A stretch of DNA of 64,000 nt from Acanthacorydalis orientalis (taxonomy: Eukaryota; Arthropoda; Insecta; Megaloptera; Corydalidae): assembly GCA_034766995.1 (NCBI GenBank), contig CM068314.1:37953208-38017207 (forward strand), in the 5' to 3' direction. The notes beneath the pieces are model-generated. The model worked only from the letters and a program-made list of their open reading frames with translations. It was not told where the DNA came from and searched no databases. A program made the translations under genes and the position numbers. Within the stretch, counting starts at the first letter, position 1. Each line of letters starts with the position of its first letter. Shown here piece by piece: positions 37,131 through 51,506 of this stretch.

Positions 37131-37800
37131 AAGAACAATTAGATGATGCAGTCAAAAATTGGCCTAACATGAACAACGCAAAAATAAAAGTATTGTTCAA
37201 TGCGTTTGTCTGTCGGAAGAAAATTGAAATAAAAGGTACAGAATTAGAAGAAGATACGAAGTATTTCTATGTAGGCCAACTTATTAGCAAACAGATCATT
37301 AATTGAAGAGAGTTCATTTGGACGAAACGCCTCGATATTTAAATCAACAATCCCACTATGTTTGAAGAAAAAAGTATTTGATCAATGTATACTACCAATT
37401 CTTAATTACGGCAGCGAAACATGAATACTTAACCGCAAAATTATTCATACTCCAAACAATACAGAGAAGTTTGGAAATATGTATATGCTAGTAATAGCAA
37501 GAAGAGATAGGAAAAGAATAGAATGGATGCTAAAATAGCCAGGACTCACAGATGTAATCAGAAAAGTGAAGACTCTGAAATGGAAATGGGCGGGATATAC
37601 TGAAAGAAGAGAAAACAGCCGATGGATAACAGAAACTGTTAACTGAGAATCAAGGAATATAAAAGTATCAAGAAAGAGAACAATGAACAGGTGAGATATG
37701 GAAATTAAAATTTTTATTGGAAATTAATGGAAAAGAGAAGCATTCAATCGTATAAAATGGAAAATCATGGAAGAGATATTTATCAATTAGTGGATTGATA
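37120..37800 (+). mobile_element. Non-LTR retrotransposon 3' relic
   Basis: Decayed C-terminal part of a LINE-type reverse transcriptase. Readable pieces in order, in several frames: IEIKGTELEEDTKYFYVGQL, FGRNASIFKSTIP-like sequence, KKKVFDQCILPILNYGSET followed by a WTLN-like end, TIQRSLE, ARRDRKRIEWMLK, GLTDVIRKVKTLKWKWAGY, and a final KREAFNRIKWKIMEE. This order (YGSETW, RDRKR, LKWKWAG, RW) is the usual thumb and C-terminal region of RTE/CR1-type insect LINEs. Many stops and frameshifts. The 5' part is absent, as expected for a 5'-truncated insertion. It follows a (TC)/(TA) array at 37078-37126. Clade not settled. Confidence 0.8.
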
Positions 37801-38027
37801 TAGGCTGTTGCTGATAACATATAATAAAAATAAAATTGTATTAACATATAAATTTATACGCAAATGATATTTAATAATTTGAATAAACTCAATTATAACC
37901 AATATACTAACAATTGGCGAACCTTGTGATTTACTTAATTCATTTTCTCTATTTATAACCAGATTTAAAATATATAAATATAAATTAATTACGCGCCATA
38001 AAATATTATATAAAATACATGATTATT

Positions 38028-38030
<3 letters not shown>

Positions 38031-38071
<41 letters not shown>

Positions 38072-38096
38072 AGTAAATATATATATATATATATAT
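38031..38096. repeat. (TA)n microsatellite
   Basis: Two TA blocks split by GTAAGTAAA. Confidence 0.93.
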
Positions 38097-38454
38097 AACT
38101 CGAATTTAATAAATATAAGATTTTTCAAGATATAATATTCAAGTACATGGAATATAAAAATAGTTTATAATTTTCTTGATACTTCACTTCAATTTTTTCC
38201 ATCGTTGAATATCTTAAAATAATAATGTCATTGCCTTTAATACAACTTTAAAACTACAACCTGCGTCGTGAATCCCAAACTAATACTTCTTCGTAATCTT
38301 ATTTTGAAACAAACTTTTTAGGATGATACGTTCACTCAATTTAAAGTAATTTAGAGCACTTCTTTACGTCAAAACTCAGTGTGAAAGTTACTAAACTTAT
38401 ACGTATTTGCATAAAAAATTGAGTTATTTACATTTTTTTTATTAAACAACTCTG

Positions 38455-38517
38455 GCTTATATATATATACGCGTACACACGCACACAATACATAATCATA
38501 TATACATACATACATAA

Positions 38518-38572
<55 letters not shown>

Positions 38573-38576
38573 GTAT
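38455..38576. repeat. Compound TA/CA/CATA array
   Basis: TA, CA and CATA units over about 120 bp. Confidence 0.9.
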
Positions 38577-39751
38577 ACACAAGGCTCTTATGAATGAATA
38601 AAATTACAGTGTAAGGGTTTGTTCCGGTGATAATGTATTGAAACATTTTCGTTAAGAAAATTAATTAAGAGTAATTTTTTCTTTTTTTTTTAAAATTAAC
38701 AAAATCAAAAAGATTTTGAATTATATATGTATTATTTTTTCCTGAATATTTTGTTAAATTTAGAAAACAAAATTATTACAATTAATGAATTATTTAACAT
38801 GAAACTATGAAAACATATTTTAGGAAGTTTTCATTTTCGATTTTAATTTGAAAACTCGATAAAATATTTTATAATTAAGTGAAATAAACACAGGTGGTAA
38901 ATATTAAAACTTTCTCTCTCTCTTTATATATATATATATATATATACATACATACTTTGTGCACGTGTTTTAACGCATTTCAAAATAAGTGTAAAGTTCT
39001 TCTCGAATTAAACATTGAACACATTTTATACAAATTTCTAAAATGTTTCTCGTTTTATTTGAATACAAAAAATTACTATTTAATGTGATTTAAATAAAAT
39101 GTAAAAAATCCACATTAATATGTTACGAAGAATTAAAATTAATGGAAAACGTATTTGAACTTATTGTTTTGTTTGAGATACAAAATTGATTTTAAATTTA
39201 TAAAATTAATGTTAGATTTTTGTCATTTTTATTTTTTTGGAATAGATATTGTTGTAAATTAATTTCAAATTTGATAAAATTCAGAACTTAAAATTATGCT
39301 GTACTGTAAATATTAATGCTTATAAATAATTCCCTTTTTCTAAATACAAAAACTTATTTTAAGTATATTTTGAAACAGCCAACAAATGTTTTAATAAAAT
39401 ATTTTTTTAAAATAATGTTTGTTATTTCTCAATAACTATAAGGGATAGTTAGAACCTTTGAATAAAACATTTTGTTTATATATAATCATCTGTATGAAAT
39501 CAAACAGCATGAAGGAAACTTGTAAAGTATAATGACATTCTGTAGTATATGTTAGTAATTTTCTGTGGTACGAGAGTAAACTTCTGTCTTTATTAGAGTT
39601 TCCGTATAATTAATTACCCGTGCATCATTGTACAATACTTTCTTTTAATCATTTAAAATAACTTCCTGGAAAATTGTTACATGAAGATATTACTAAGTAT
39701 GCACATATTTCAAAGTACAGTGTTTTAATGAACAATATTAATCTAATAATT

Positions 39752-39756
<5 letters not shown>

Positions 39757-39782
<26 letters not shown>

Positions 39783-39831
39783 AATATAAATGTATATATA
39801 TATATATATATATAGATACATATGTATATAC
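39757..39831. repeat. (TA)n array
   Basis: Two TA blocks split by AAATATAAATG. Confidence 0.92.
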
Positions 39832-41269
39832 TAATATAAATACGGAAATATTTGTAGAGAAACTGTATATGTACTCTATAGTACATCAGTATTGAAAATA
39901 TAATTAAAAATTGAAATTAAATTTAAAAACGTACTAACAACATTAATTCACCAGAAACTTCAAAAATTAAGGTAACCTATTATTTAATGATGAATATGAA
40001 AAATATAGACTAAATTTACTACGGGCACACAGTAGAGTAGAAGATATGTTCTAAGGTGCTATGAAATTTTTCTTATATGAAACGTTCTACTTGAGGCCAA
40101 CAAAAAATTGATCCATATCTTCGCAAAAATTATATGATCTATGTAACAATTAAATAATTTACATTTATATGGACGTATAACTGCATTGTTTATTTTTTGA
40201 TACCGTATCCAAAACTGTTGGACACTTACCGTAACAGTAATTTAAAGATCTTATGGAAAATTAATGTCACTTGAATAAATAGCCTCATTCGATTTCTATT
40301 TTGACGTCTTCATCAATTTATAAATATAAAATACACGGATGATTCTTCAATTAAACGAACAAGTGAAAATTTGATGTTACAAAACCAAGACTACAAAAAT
40401 ATGTATCCAAGCTACTAATTCTAATTTACTTTTGAGATTGTAATGAATTTTATATCTAATCTTAGATAATGATTTTCCAAAAAGTCCTCGCTTTCTTTCT
40501 TGTAGTGTCAAAGAAATTGGTACGATATCGCCGTTCGTACATTATGATAATTAACTGGCAATTATATAGATACTAATTTGAAAAAAATCTTTCAATAACC
40601 TAACTAGTTATGAAAAATGTTTTATATTGTTTAGTAAAAAATGTTAAATCTCTGTCCTAATTTTACACAAAACACATTAAATGTCCCATCGATTTCAGCA
40701 AAACATTAAACACTATATGCTTACGAACAGATGAAAGCGTTAAATAGAAAATCAAGGGAGGGTTATGTCTGCAGGGGACATATTTTTACTATCAGATCTT
40801 TGAATCTTTGATCTTTCACTACTATAAGTATTTTAGTACATGGCTACTACATCTGAAAATAAACTGTCTTTATGAAATACGTGTGTAATTTATTATAATT
40901 TGTTTATATTGAAAATATAAAAAATGAAGACAATACTTTCTAATTTCAACTCCTTCATTTCGTCATTATTAATATAAATTTTAAAAAAAATAATATGACA
41001 AGCTATTATAAATCAAGAAGTATATATCTTTAAAAAGTAATTTTTATTGTAAAAACTTTGTTATCCATTCAATTACCTTTTTCATTTCAAAATTTTATTA
41101 ATAAACTTACCAATGAAAAAAAACTCAAGAGTAAAATTATCTATATTGATAGGTACTCAATTATAGTCATTAAAAGTAACTTTTTACAATTAAATTTGAT
41201 AACATGAAACGTTATTTGATATTAATTTTAATACAAATTATTTTATATTCTACACAAAACAACAAATGT

Positions 41270-41320
<51 letters not shown>
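41270..41320. repeat. (TA)n microsatellite
   Basis: Uninterrupted TA units. Confidence 0.95.
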
Positions 41321-41321
<1 letters not shown>

Positions 41322-42636
41322 TTCTTCTTTATTTTCTTTTTTATTAAAAATTAGATACAATAAAAACTATTTTAATGACAGCGATGTCTGTTTTATGAAA
41401 TGATATTTATTCAATTTGATTTTATATAACATTTCAGGTTATTTTAACACCAATAAACACAAAAAAAATTAAAAATAATTCAATTTGTAGCTATTTCTTT
41501 TTCTAATTATTGTTTTCTAAGTTTATAATTTTAATTTTTTTGAAGAACAATAAAGTTGAAAATAGTAAATAATCGAGTTTTGATGATTGCATATAAAAAT
41601 TAATCGTAAAAATATTTTTAACTATTACATTTAAGAAAAACTTAATTAAAAAAAATGTTTCTATATAAATGTAAAATTAATATCGTGTTTATAGTTCTGA
41701 TCCCGTGATCTTTCATATTGAAAGGCAAACTACCGCTGACCTTCATTCAGCATCTAATAGCCAATTTATTTCACGATATTGAGATTCCATTGTACGTAAA
41801 AGCATTATACTCTAAGGCCATTTTATATCTGGTGTGGACAGCTCGTTTTACTATTATAGCATTTATATAGTCATATATTATAATATTATCTCTTTGATAA
41901 CCCCTTTATGTACTTGTAGATCGTATATCAATGTGTTGAACACAGTCTAGTATAGTCGTCACGTGATCTTTCTTGTCCTCACGCAACCATAAAAGCTTTT
42001 CATATTAACAATGTAAAACAAAGACCACTTTTCTTAGCTTGTCAACTGTGTATATACTTTGTAAGCGTATTGTTTGTAAGTAAATTTAAAATACATAGTG
42101 AGTCAGAATAATAATGTATTATAAAATGTATCTTCCGTTAAACAATTTTTCGGTTTAACAAAGAATTGACCTTATTCGTAAACCTATCGTAAGACGATAC
42201 AGCAAATATTATTTATTAATTTTGTTTTAGTTTTGAGAACGAAATTTAAATATTTTCTCAATTAGTATACGTTCATCAAAAGATTAATGCTTTAAGTGGA
42301 TAGTAAATTAATTATACGGAACATGATAACGACTAAAAAGTATTAAAAATTCAAAGAATAGTTAAAAACCGGTGTGATTTATTGGAAAAGATAAATGTGT
42401 AAGAAGATACGAAGAAGATTAAATTAGAAGAGGAAAATTTTACAGTAATTTAATGTAAACAGTCTGTTAAACGATTTTAAAATGCGAGTTCGGATATTAA
42501 TTTTCATCCTATTTGGTTAAAAGCAAAATTTTTCAGATTCAATTAAAATTATGTATATATATATATATATATATAAATATCAAATAATTGTTTTGGATAA
42601 AATATTCTTTTTTCTAATAAATACGTACAGACACAC

Positions 42637-42702
<66 letters not shown>
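42637..42702. repeat. (TA)n microsatellite
   Basis: Pure TA of about 65 bp. A shorter TA run lies at 42550-42576. Confidence 0.95.
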
Positions 42703-42705
<3 letters not shown>

Positions 42706-43077
42706 TTATAACGTTTTTTTACTGAAGAAAAGAACCATGTTCCTTAAATAAAGAACAATATGTTAATTTAAATTATTATTTCTTACTACAAGAAGTAAAT
42801 ATATTTTTTTTTCAATATAATTGATTATTCTATTAATAATTTTCATTAATATATTTTGAAATAATTAAAATATTTATATAATTATGATATTAAAAATCAT
42901 TAAGTCAGAAGCATTAAATCATTAACGTGTAACTTTGTTAAATAGTGTTTGTATGTATTCTTAAATTAAAAATGCATTTTTCACTTACTCTAACGGTCGC
43001 AAAAATTATTTCTGATCAAAAATACTCAATAATTGATTAATGATCGTTTTTGAATGTTTTTCTATGCGAATTGATTG

Positions 43078-43118
<41 letters not shown>

Positions 43119-43499
43119 AAATCTACACAGTAACTTTTTAATAAAAAAAATTTCTTCAAACTACAAATTCACTCATTTATACAGATGTCTTATTTGGACG
43201 GCAAATACCACTTATTTATATTACTATTAGAAATGTGTATTAACCACATTTGCTTAAATTATAAGAACTACAGTGATTATATATATATATATTTAGAATA
43301 TGATTTATTATAATAATTTATATATTATGGATTTTCCTACATATTCTTGTTTATTGATATATAGCTCTCATATAACGAAGGTATGTAAAAGTGATAAAAA
43401 TTAACTAAATTTGTCTATTGAGCAGTGAATCTTAACTAGATTTTCAAATTTTCTTAGTTGTAGATTGATACTGGTTAAAATAAGAAAAAAATATATAAA

Positions 43500-43500
43500 A

Positions 43501-43554
<54 letters not shown>

Positions 43555-43555
43555 T
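43500..43555. repeat. (TC)n-(TA)n-(TG)n array
   Basis: Three dinucleotide types in succession. Confidence 0.95.
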
Positions 43556-44081
43556 CAGCATTTGAATATACATATGTATAAGTAATCATTATATTCTATT
43601 CTTATAAATAAAAGTAATTTAAATTTCTGAATTGAACATAAAAATTACCTCACTCCACAGATTCTTTAATTCAGCGTTATTGCAATAATCTTGAGTAATT
43701 TATAATAAGTTAGTCTTATATTAATCAAAAAGTTATATTTTTAGCTTATATTCAGTATATTTTAATCAGATAAACAGTTGTTCAAACCTCGGTTATAAAA
43801 AATAGAAGTTGATTTCAAAGTAAATCATTTTACTACTCTTTATAATCCTACTAATATGCATATTAGACTTCTTAGATGTGTATAATAAAATTTTATAAGT
43901 AATTTAAATATTATGCACAATAAAAATGAATATGTCGTCATTGATTTGATGAGCGTTTTATAAAGAGAGAAAAACAAACATTTGAAACTAATATTAAAAA
44001 AATCTTACTTTAAACCAAATTCTTTTCACGAATTTATATAAAATCCAGTTCCATACTTTCTTAGTGAAAGTATTCTTAGGT

Positions 44082-44086
<5 letters not shown>

Positions 44087-44129
<43 letters not shown>

Positions 44130-44294
44130 GTACATTAATTGAAAACTATGTGATAAAGTTTATACTAGGCACCTGTTTCCGTTTTATCTTCAAAGATTTG
44201 ATATTGTTATAATATTATGTGTAATTAAAATGGTTAACTCGATTATACAAACATCTTAGTGAGAACTTTGCATTATATATCCCTTAATATAATG

Positions 44295-44343
<49 letters not shown>
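44087..44343. repeat. Two (TA)n microsatellites
   Basis: TA runs at 44087-44123 and 44295-44343. Confidence 0.92.
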
Positions 44344-44346
<3 letters not shown>

Positions 44347-44925
44347 TAACATTAATTCACACATCGCTCTTATATATCTAATAATAAAGTTAAGACATAC
44401 ACACACGATGCGGAAAAATAAACTACAAAGTCTTCATCGCTTTGTTAAACTTTCTGAGTTGAGATAATAAATTGTATTGTTGAAACGTGCAAACTTAATT
44501 GATATTTAATCACGGAATTACATATGATGTTAATGTAACATTGAAGTAGATTCCTATGTCGATGATAAAATGGATTCACTACCATATATAACGGAGAAGA
44601 TGAAATTAGTAGCATAAATAATATAAAAAATATTATTGTATCGTTAACAATTATACAAGTAAATTGTTAATATGATAAGATTTATATGAGTTTATAGATG
44701 GATTTGCTGATAAAATATTAATATACAAAATGAACTTTGTACTAAATTTAATCACACTTTGAAATTTACCTTATTTTATAAAAAAAGTCTACCTTATTAA
44801 AAACTAAATAATAGCTAGGAAATTAAAATAATTTATTAAACAGTATACCATTAAAAACCATGCTTTGAAAAATTAATTTAGACTTGTATGAATATGTATT
44901 TTTTTTTAATTATAGAGTAAATAAT

Positions 44926-44928
<3 letters not shown>

Positions 44929-44964
<36 letters not shown>
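44929..44964. repeat. (TA)n microsatellite
   Basis: Pure TA units. Confidence 0.93.
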
Positions 44965-44967
<3 letters not shown>

Positions 44968-45334
44968 CATAAGTAAATCAATATTCGTTTAATATTCAAT
45001 GAATGTAAATATTTCAAGAACATAACAATATCCGACAAAAACAATTTATAAAATGTATATATTCACTGTCAAGTTAAATTTATATGAATTTCAGTAAGAA
45101 AGTTTTCTTAATCGATATTATATATGACATAATATAAACCGCAAATAAACATTTCATATGAAGATGAGAAATACAAACTTCAAAGACATAAATATGTACG
45201 GATTGAAATGAACACACACAACTTTGATATTACGCTTCAGTGGACAATTAATAATTCTCGCTAAACATTTCCAAGTTTCTTATAAGATTTTACTATATGA
45301 ACTTTGTCATTGTGTACTTAAATATACACACACC

Positions 45335-45335
45335 C

Positions 45336-45372
<37 letters not shown>
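45335..45372. repeat. (TA)n microsatellite
   Basis: Pure TA units after a short CA stretch. Confidence 0.93.
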
Positions 45373-45374
<2 letters not shown>

Positions 45375-45606
45375 TCTCTTTGTGTTGTGGAAATGCAGAT
45401 CATTAAAATACTCTGTTGATTTATATGACAGTATAAAATTATAACCGAGAATTCCAGACAATATCTGTTATTAATATGTTTAAGAACATATTTTGGTTTT
45501 ATTTCAACCGCAAATTACACAAATGCTAATATTTTTTTTACTGAAATTACTGAAAATGAACATTATGAGAGTGTAATGCCGTTGTTTATTTTTAATAGAA
45601 ATATAA

Positions 45607-45633
45607 ATTATATATATATATATGTATATATAA

Positions 45634-45688
<55 letters not shown>

Positions 45689-45747
45689 TATGGGGGTCTC
45701 TCTCTCTATGTATATATATTTATATATATATATATATATATATATAC
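45607..45747. repeat. Compound TA array with internal (TC)n
   Basis: TA blocks on both sides of GGGGGTCTCTCTCTC-type sequence. Confidence 0.92.
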
Positions 45748-46264
45748 GTGTGAATTATTAATATTTCATTAATTTATAAAAAATAACTATTTTTTTGTTA
45801 AAATAAATATACGAACAATAAACCAAAAAAAATGTTACGGTTACTATCATTTGAGAATTAATTTTATCATTGTTATCAGAAGACTAGATACACTGTTTTT
45901 TTATCGTACACGCAAAAAGTATTATTTTTTTTTAAAAAAAATATTCAATTCTTTAAAAAGAATTAAAAATTCTACATGTTTAATTCTACAAGTTAAATAT
46001 TTTTTGTTTCTAATTGTAATGTTAGTTTATTTGATTCTGTCTAAATAAAAAAAGTTAAATTTTCCTCTTTTACCAAAAAAATATATGGTATATTAAAAAT
46101 ATTTTAATAAATAATCAATTTCTATGTCTTACTGGCACATATTGTTGTTTAACGGTTTTCAAGGTAGAGAATTTGATATAATAGATAACAAGAAAATATA
46201 AGAAATGAAAAGTATATTATAGTTCTTATTTATCCGGAATAATGCCCACATAAACTATGCGTAT

Positions 46265-46265
46265 G

Positions 46266-46316
<51 letters not shown>

Positions 46317-46334
46317 GTGTATGTATGTATATAT

Positions 46335-46383
<49 letters not shown>

Positions 46384-46386
46384 ATA

Positions 46387-46420
<34 letters not shown>

Positions 46421-46423
46421 ACC
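46265..46423. repeat. Long compound TA/GTAT array
   Basis: About 160 bp of TA units with GTATG insertions. Confidence 0.93.
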
Positions 46424-46636
46424 GACAATCATGTATTTTAGAGATGTATTAATACATGCATATGTTATTATATAGTTCATTCTCAATACACCATATTAAA
46501 AGCATTGAATGTCATTATGCATAGTTACAGACTTTGTAAATTTCTATAATCATAAAAGAAATAAAAATTTTATAAAACTGTATTGCTCTGTATTAAAATA
46601 TAACACACAAATATTAAATACGTGATATATTAAATG

Positions 46637-46669
<33 letters not shown>

Positions 46670-48417
46670 TTGATATTGAAATATATTCAAAAATGTCGAT
46701 ACGGAACTTCAAATTAAATTTATTGTGTAAATGTTAGTCATTTTTTAAAATTAAATAAAAACCACTTAAGATTAAGATACAAATGTAAATGACTTTCGTA
46801 TTAATGTTAAAATCAGTGAACATACTACGTAAGAGGTTTTTTATTTTTAGTATAATATTAATTATTCATTGGTTAATTTCATAATTATATATTATATTGC
46901 CATAATTACACAACAGTCATCGCCTAATCCTCACCATTCGTTCGAGATGTCTCGTCGATAATAAGTATTGAGTAATAAAGCCGTTATCGTTGGTGGTTTA
47001 TTTTTGTGACAATCAGTGCAAGTATATTTGTGATAACTTGTTGAAAAATAATAAGTAAGATGAATTGTATTTATAATATATTTATTTTATTTATTACTCA
47101 TCGTATAATAAATACCCAGCAATTGTTAAAATGATAATAGAAATTTACACAAACTAAAAATATAATAATTTCGGAATGTGTTATTATTGGGTCTAATCTA
47201 TTGCAGTCAGTCATGTTTTGTATACGTCGCATGTGTGCATATACCTATTCATAGCGTGAATGTGTATTTGATGTCATTTTGATATTAATAAATATTTGAT
47301 ATAAATGTGAACAGAATTCGATAGTGATCAAACATGTATCATCAAAATGAAATATACAGTATATCAGATGAAAATAAATGCATTAATATTGTTGTATTAT
47401 GAAATGCTACCATTTATTTTATTTCATCTCTACGCCATTTTCAGAAGATATAAATTCAAGGTATGTAATTCTATAAATAGAATTTACCATTTTTAAATTT
47501 TAGTCAAAATTTTAACATAAAAAACTGGCAAAATAAATTAAAGTCGTATACTCCTTCTTTATTTACCTAAACCCTTCTTATGTACAAGTTATATTTATTC
47601 TTTTTAAAAATCTGAAAATAGTTTTATATATCTTAAATAAATGAAAGATATATTGGTACATGTTTCCATATATCAAGTATGCCAATATTTTGCAAAAAAA
47701 AAATAACTCTATGTACTATTAAAGCAGTTGTAATAAATGGCTTCAATTCAATTTTATTCTTTTTGAAAACACCGTAATAATGTATTTAAATACATTGTTA
47801 AATAAACCATGTCTATAAAATAAGTTTTTAAAGTAAAATTTAGCTTTTACTATGAAAAAGTTTGAAAGAATATATTTTTATACAAAGATGAAATGGTGAT
47901 AAAAAAACTTTAAAGAAACATTTTGATCATAATACAAGTTAGTTTGAAATTATAGTGATTTGTATTTTAATTTTCATATGTATTATTTTAAAAATAATAG
48001 TTAATGAATACAAATATCATATGTTATGATTTGAAAAAGGTAGATAAAGACAGAAATATTTTTGTGACTGTAAATATCAGAAAAAAATACAACAGAACTA
48101 TTATTTTTGAAAAGCTAGAGTAACATTAAAAAACTTTTATATATATATATATATATCGATCTCAAACTACTAATACATATTTATAACAAGATATCCTTTT
48201 TTGTATTGCAACTTCATTTGATATTTTAAAGCACAGAGATAAATTCAAATCATTCAAATAAATGAATGAAGTTTCAAGGCGATCAGAATTTAAACCAAAC
48301 AATAATATTTGAAAAAAAGTTATACATTTTTACTTTTTATACACGAGAAACAGTTATTAATATATATTTTTGTAAAAAAACGATAACACACAGATAAAGC
48401 TAATAGCAGTCTGCCAT

Positions 48418-48419
48418 TG

Positions 48420-48479
<60 letters not shown>

Positions 48480-48480
48480 A
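48418..48480. repeat. (TA)n-(TG)n microsatellite
   Basis: TA units changing into TG. Confidence 0.95.
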
Positions 48481-50168
48481 AAGAGAGCGAAATTAAATCG
48501 AAAAAGGTGTACTTCAAATATATTTTTTTCCTAAAACATGTTTAAAATTAAATCAGCAAATTAATTAAAACTGAAAAATACTAATGAAAATGTACTATTA
48601 CTTTATATTAAAATTTTAAAAGTTAGATTTCAGTATAGGTTTTAATTATCTGACGAACTTCTATCGTACTATATAGTCAAATAATTCCACGTTTTACGGA
48701 AATACTAACTTAAGAATTATAATGAATAGTCTTGTACATTGCAATAAACTGTTGGTTGCTTAACGAGCTATAATTGGTGGTCCTCGCGTAAAGTTATTCG
48801 GTAATTGTACATACGGAGCACTATTTAATGACATATTTTATAGATAATTAATTTAAAGAAACAACCATTGTCGTCTCGTTAATTTATTGCAAGCAATTAA
48901 AAACGTAAACAGATACAAATGTTTAATTTAAAATAATGAAATGACTACACAAGATGGTGTTTTTCATTTAAAGTTGTCTTAAAATTTACGTTTATTTAAG
49001 TCTACATTAGTTATCAGTTTTATAATTATAGAACATCAAAAAAAAATTGAAAACGATTTAAATAAATAAATAATTTCAATTCCTTTTAAAAAGTTTTTTT
49101 CATTCTACTTCACTTATAAAAAGTATATTTGATATTCATTTAGACATTTATTTAGTCATTTTATTATCAAAGAATTGTATTTAAATTCTTGTCATCGAAA
49201 AAATTTATTTCTTAAACAGTGATTTACAATAGAATTTTAATAATTACAATAAATATTATATATTTGGCAATAAAATACTAGGTACTAAAAAAGCAATAAC
49301 TGAAAAAAGAAAACCTATATAATAAAACTTCTTGTTCGTTTTGCTCTTTATATAAAAAAAAAACATATTTCCTTACAGGTATAAAACATGTATATAATAT
49401 TTCATAACAATCAATAAATATATACTTGGAAAATATGTAGACAGCATATTTATGTACGTATGTATGTATATATGTCTCATACATACACACATACACAACA
49501 TATCTACTTTCAAGTATAACCATATGTTATGATATAAAGAAATATTTTCTGGGTCAATATGTAGTATAAAGTAACAAGTATGACAGTTCAATTCCTGTTC
49601 TAACAGTTCGTCGCAGTCTAACTGAAGACCTTCTCAAATTCATCCCTTAAACCAGATTAGTGTGAAACCCAAACAACATAGAAGATTGAACATAAATATT
49701 TTTTGTTGTTTTTTTTTCTGATCTTGTTCCTTAATCATAAAAAAGCTTTCGCTAAGATTTTCGTGTATTCATTGTACGATAGAAGTTTCTGAATTCATTC
49801 GCATTTATTATTTACGATATGTAACTTTTTAGTTTACTGTAAGTTTGCGAATTCGACTTATTTGAGGTAACAGTAAAACCGATAATTTAATATGTAATCA
49901 TAACTTCTTTATTGAATTATTGAAGTAGTATACTTTCGAAGTTCAAGACACTGCCGTTTCGTAGAAAAATAATCAGAAGTTTGAATATTATCGTCATTAT
50001 TAATAAAGTTTGTATAGTATTTTCGATTTATGTATAAAATAAATATTATAGAACATGATAGTAACAAAAAATGATATTTGAGGGAAAGTTATGTTCTTAA
50101 TATTTACTTGACAGAAATGTTTGTTTCAAAGTGAAATGAATTCATACTTTTTTTATAATGTTTGATAT

Positions 50169-50170
<2 letters not shown>

Positions 50171-50227
<57 letters not shown>
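50171..50227. repeat. (TA)n microsatellite
   Basis: Pure TA units, 5' of the Tigger relic. Confidence 0.95.
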
Positions 50228-50229
<2 letters not shown>

Positions 50230-50569
50230 CACAAAAAATACATAACTTACGTTGAAAAATTAGAGGTATTTCCTAAAACCGCATAAAACCAAAACAATGA
50301 GTTAAAATATATCCAAAATTGCATATAAAAAGTTTATGAAAATTCAGATAAATAAGTGCCTAAAAAATTATTTCGAAAATCTAAAAGACATTGATATAAA
50401 ATTTAAATTAAGTTTGTTTCGAAACTTTATTCATTTAATTTTATTGAAAATTAAAAATTCTTGTTTTTGCATTTTTTTATCAGAATTATCGTTATTATCT
50501 GACAATGATCAGTGCCATTTATAAACTGGTGCGAAATCACTGTCATTAGTAGAAGAGATAGTCAACGCA

Positions 50570-51124
50570 TTATATCTGCATGGTAAATGCAATGGTTCTT
50601 TGCAGAGTTAGCATCAACTTCACATACTCGTTCTGTGTTGATTTTTTTCCTCTCATAATGTAATCAGTGATTAAACTTTTCGATGATGGTTTTACTAATT
50701 TTTTATGTAGTTCGCGACATCCAGACATACAATACTTCAGCTTACGTTGGAATTTGAAGTTTTGTTCAGAATTTATGTCATGAACAAGAAAATGATTTTC
50801 CAATTTACTGCAAAGTTAAAGACCTTCTCGAATTATATTTGCAATGAGAAGGACAGGTTTTTCTTCGGTTATCGTTTTTTTTTATATTTTCGACGATATT
50901 TGAAATTATACCAATAATATCATCGACACTTAAGGCATTGCCCACAAGTAATTCGTTGACATCATTCTGGTTAAAAGTACCAAACATTCTTCACCAATTT
51001 CATGTGCCAAAGTAATGACTTTAGCTGATAATTTTGATATTTAAATGACTGCAGTGTTTGTAACACATCCATGCCCAGCTGCTTTCCAGCAGGTATTTAA
51101 AGTTTGTGGTATTATTTCAGCAAT
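50570..51124 (-). pseudogene. Tigger/pogo-like (CENP-B/jerky type) transposase C-terminal relic
   Basis: Three minus-strand pieces in order. IAEIIPQTLNTCWKAAGHGC (from 51124) matches the conserved IN-CWKK-W--C segment after the DDE domain of Tigger/jerky proteins. An in-frame TAA and a frameshift follow. Then FNQNDVNELLVGNALSVDDI (50987-50805) matches the DVEELLxxHxxxLTxEDL helix, and KLKYCMSGCRELHKKL with KSLITDYIM (50803-50570) matches the CYRxxYEEKK and QTTLDxFF tail. The DDE catalytic core is not present. Identification is by family pattern. It is clearly a dead fragment. Confidence 0.6.
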
Positions 51125-51448
51125 AGGAAATACAACTTGGTTTAAACAATTCAAAATAAGAAATTTTAAAATAAAAAATGTTAATTAAAAAAAATATAAT
51201 AATTTAAATTTATTTCTTTTAACACCGTGGAGCTCATATATATATATATATATACAAAAGTATTCATTTTTTATTAAAAGTATTCAAAATATAAATTGTA
51301 GGTATCTTTTAGCTCATACCACCTTTTAAATATAGTAATTCCATTAAAATATTCTATTTAATCACAATTATTAGGTTTGTATTGTAAATGTCTATTACAT
51401 GTATACTGTCTTGTAAATGTATTATATTAACTCTCTGTCTTTATTACA

Positions 51449-51501
<53 letters not shown>

Positions 51502-51506
51502 TATAT
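51449..51506. repeat. (TA)n microsatellite
   Basis: TA units with one GCATA break. Confidence 0.95.

Larger units (their letters stand above)
37830..50569. other. Gene-poor AT-rich region
   Basis: No supported protein or RNA gene. It is dominated by microsatellites. Slightly less AT-rich patches at about 41690-42060 and 46900-47050 show no reading frame or family I recognise. Confidence 0.5.

Noticed and set aside
46900..47050. Possible LTR end (AATAAAG followed by GTTATCGTTGGTGG)
   Set aside because: No second copy, no primer binding site and no internal retrotransposon coding sequence found.
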